Source: Planctomycetota bacterium
Lineage (GTDB): Bacteria; Planctomycetota; Phycisphaerae; Phycisphaerales; UBA1924
Assembly (NCBI GenBank): GCA_023429345.1
Contig: JAEYVB010000181.1
Coordinates: 1-12,680, forward strand
DNA length: 12,680 nt
Direction of reading: 5' to 3'
How positions within the stretch are numbered: the stretch's first letter is position 1; each line of letters starts with the position of its first letter. Under the pieces are notes generated by a model. The model searched no databases. It worked only from the letters and a program-made list of their open reading frames with translations, and had not been told where the DNA came from. This document shows, piece by piece, positions 11,360 through 12,680 of the stretch. Position numbers and translations under genes: made by a program.

Positions 11360-12680
11360 TCAGCCGTTCTCGGCCACGCAGCGCTCGATCCGCGCTAGCG
11401 TCGAGTCCTTCCCGAGGATCGCCAGCGTGTCCCCCAGCGGCGGGCTGACGGCCGCGCCGGTGAGGGCGACGCGCAGGGGCTGCGCCACCGCGCCGATGCC
11501 GATCCCGCGGGAAGCGCAGAACGTGTCGATGGTCGCCTGGATGGGCCCGGGCTCCCAGACGTCGATGGCGATGAGGGCCGGGGCGACATCCTTCAAGACA
11601 TCGAGGCCGCGGGGCTCGCCCTTTTTGAGCACCTTCTCGACGGCCTTGGCGTCGAACTCGTACTGCCGGTCCCCGACGGCGGCGAAGCGGGCGCCCTTGA
11701 CCGCGTCGGCGAATGTTTTCGCGCGGGGCTTCATGGCCGCGGCCAGGAGGGGGAACCGCTTGGCGTCGAGCTTCTTCAGGAACTCCGGCTCGTAGTCTTT
11801 GCACCAGGCGAGCCAGCGCTGTGCGAACTCCTCGTCCGGCAGTGCCTTGATGTAGTCCTGGTTGAAGCTGGCGAGCTTGACGCGGTCGAAGCGGGCGCTG
11901 GTCTTCCCGATGCGGTCGAGGGAGAAGTGCTCGGCGAGGAACGCCATGCCGAACTTCTCGACATCCGTGCCGTCCTCGTTCTTCATGCCCGGCGACCAGC
12001 CGAGCAGCCCGAGGAAGTTGACGATCGCCTCGGGCAGGTAGCCGTTCCGGCGGAAGTCCCAGACCTCGATCTCCGGGAGCGCGACGCCCAGGTGATCGGC
12101 GAAGAGCTCGAGCACGGGCGCGGGCAGCTGCCGCGTCGTGTCGCCGAGCCACTCCCGGTACAGGTCGTTTGAAAAAAGCGAGAGCGGGGCGCCGGCCGCG
12201 AAGAGCTTCTCGGCGACCTCGCGGGGGATGTCCTTGACGCCCTTCTGCTTCGCGGCCGTGCGCACCGCCTTGTCGCGGTCGCGCTTGCTCATCTTGCCCC
12301 CCTCCATGTTGAAGATGAGCGGCATGTGCGCGTAGACCGGCGTGCGGAAGCCCAGGGCTCTCTGCAGGGCCACGTGGCGGGGCGTGTTGTTCAGGTGCTC
12401 CTGGGCGCGGAGGATGTGCGTGACGCCCATCGTCTCATCGTCCACCACCACCGCGAAGTGGTAGGTCGGGAAGCCGTCGGCCTTGCGGATGACGAAGTCG
12501 TCGACCTCGCCGGCCGCGTACTTCACCTCGCCGAGGACCTGGTCCATCACGTGCACCGGTTCGTCGGGCACGAGGAAGCGGACGACGTAGGGCTTCCCTT
12601 GCGCATCGGCCTCGGCCATCGCCCGCAGGCGCGACTCGGGCGTAGGGTGCTGGCGGACCGCGGCGCGGTCGTACTTGTAC
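11360..12680 (-). CDS. Glutamyl-tRNA synthetase, 5' end outside the window
   Basis: This partial gene covers the last 439 residues of a class I aminoacyl-tRNA synthetase that charges tRNA-Glu with glutamate in the cytoplasm. The frame enters the window as YKYDRAAVRQHPTPESRL, continuing to MAEADAQGKPYVVRF, so the ATG at 12619 is internal. The HIGH motif must lie beyond the window. The Rossmann catalytic part shows DDETMGVTHILRAQEHLNNTP and YAHMPLIFNMEGGKMSKRD, with the KMSKR loop at about 12280-12300. The C-terminal helical anticodon-binding part ends QPLRVALTGAAVSPPLGD and then LAILGKDSTLARIERCV, as in bacterial GluRS. A small insert, DKAVRTAAKQKGVKDI, follows the KMSKR loop. The gene converges on the HNH gene across the 21-bp repeat array. 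Confidence 0.93.
   Translation of the reverse strand, partial: YKYDRAAVRQHPTPESRLRAMAEADAQGKPYVVRFLVPDEPVHVMDQVLGEVKYAAGEVDDFVIRKADGFPTYHFAVVVDDETMGVTHILRAQEHLNNTPRHVALQRALGFRTPVYAHMPLIFNMEGGKMSKRDRDKAVRTAAKQKGVKDIPREVAEKLFAAGAPLSLFSNDLYREWLGDTTRQLPAPVLELFADHLGVALPEIEVWDFRRNGYLPEAIVNFLGLLGWSPGMKNEDGTDVEKFGMAFLAEHFSLDRIGKTSARFDRVKLASFNQDYIKALPDEEFAQRWLAWCKDYEPEFLKKLDAKRFPLLAAAMKPRAKTFADAVKGARFAAVGDRQYEFDAKAVEKVLKKGEPRGLDVLKDVAPALIAIDVWEPGPIQATIDTFCASRGIGIGAVAQPLRVALTGAAVSPPLGDTLAILGKDSTLARIERCVAENG

Noticed and set aside
11085..12152. Minus-strand frame ending in xDRSSRW-type repeats, overlapping the GluRS gene
   Set aside because: It is a different frame from the well-supported GluRS gene over its whole 5' part. 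There is no sign that GluRS reads into it.

Overview
The window is high-GC DNA, estimated by eye at two thirds or more G+C, that most resembles a member of the Planctomycetota, probably a Phycisphaerae-like lineage. The main reason is the pair of long 'prepilin-type N-terminal' proteins with an FTLIELLVVIAIIALLIS leader and a late FFDGH motif. Large families of such proteins are characteristic of that phylum. The assignment is inferred from gene style only.

Layout. (1) Positions 133-5201, plus strand: three glycosyltransferase genes (GT4-like, GT2, GT4-like) spaced 51 and 11 nt apart, so very probably one operon for a surface glycan. The two GT4-like proteins share an identically spaced four-cysteine motif. 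(2) Positions 5257-8667, minus strand: two near-duplicate pseudopilin-like proteins (about 86% identical by hand count) flank a D-2-hydroxyacid / D-3-phosphoglycerate dehydrogenase gene. That gene carries an apparent frameshift near its 5' end and a Gln where the family has a catalytic Glu. Each pseudopilin gene is followed by a hairpin terminator built on CCCCGGCG. The first lies over the 3' end of the last glycosyltransferase gene. The T-tract of the second may serve as the -35 element of the dehydrogenase. (3) Positions 8859-10133, minus: a MOFRL-type glycerate kinase. (4) Positions 10279-11013, plus: a stand-alone HNH endonuclease-family protein behind a good sigma70-like promoter. (5) Positions 11103-11333: a degenerate tandem repeat of 11 units, each exactly 21 bp, in the gap between two convergent genes. 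(6) Positions 11360-12680, minus: the 3' part of the glutamyl-tRNA synthetase gene, whose 5' end lies outside the window.

How the parts relate. The glycosyltransferases probably assemble one polysaccharide together. The dehydrogenase and the glycerate kinase both act on three-carbon acids (hydroxypyruvate/glycerate or phosphoglycerate) and may share a pathway, although a pseudopilin gene separates them. The HNH protein and GluRS look like independent genes. I found no defence island, CRISPR array, insertion sequence, tRNA or rRNA. The least explained items are the 21-bp array, the mosaic pseudopilin duplication around a possibly decaying dehydrogenase, and the C-terminal extension of the GT2 protein.
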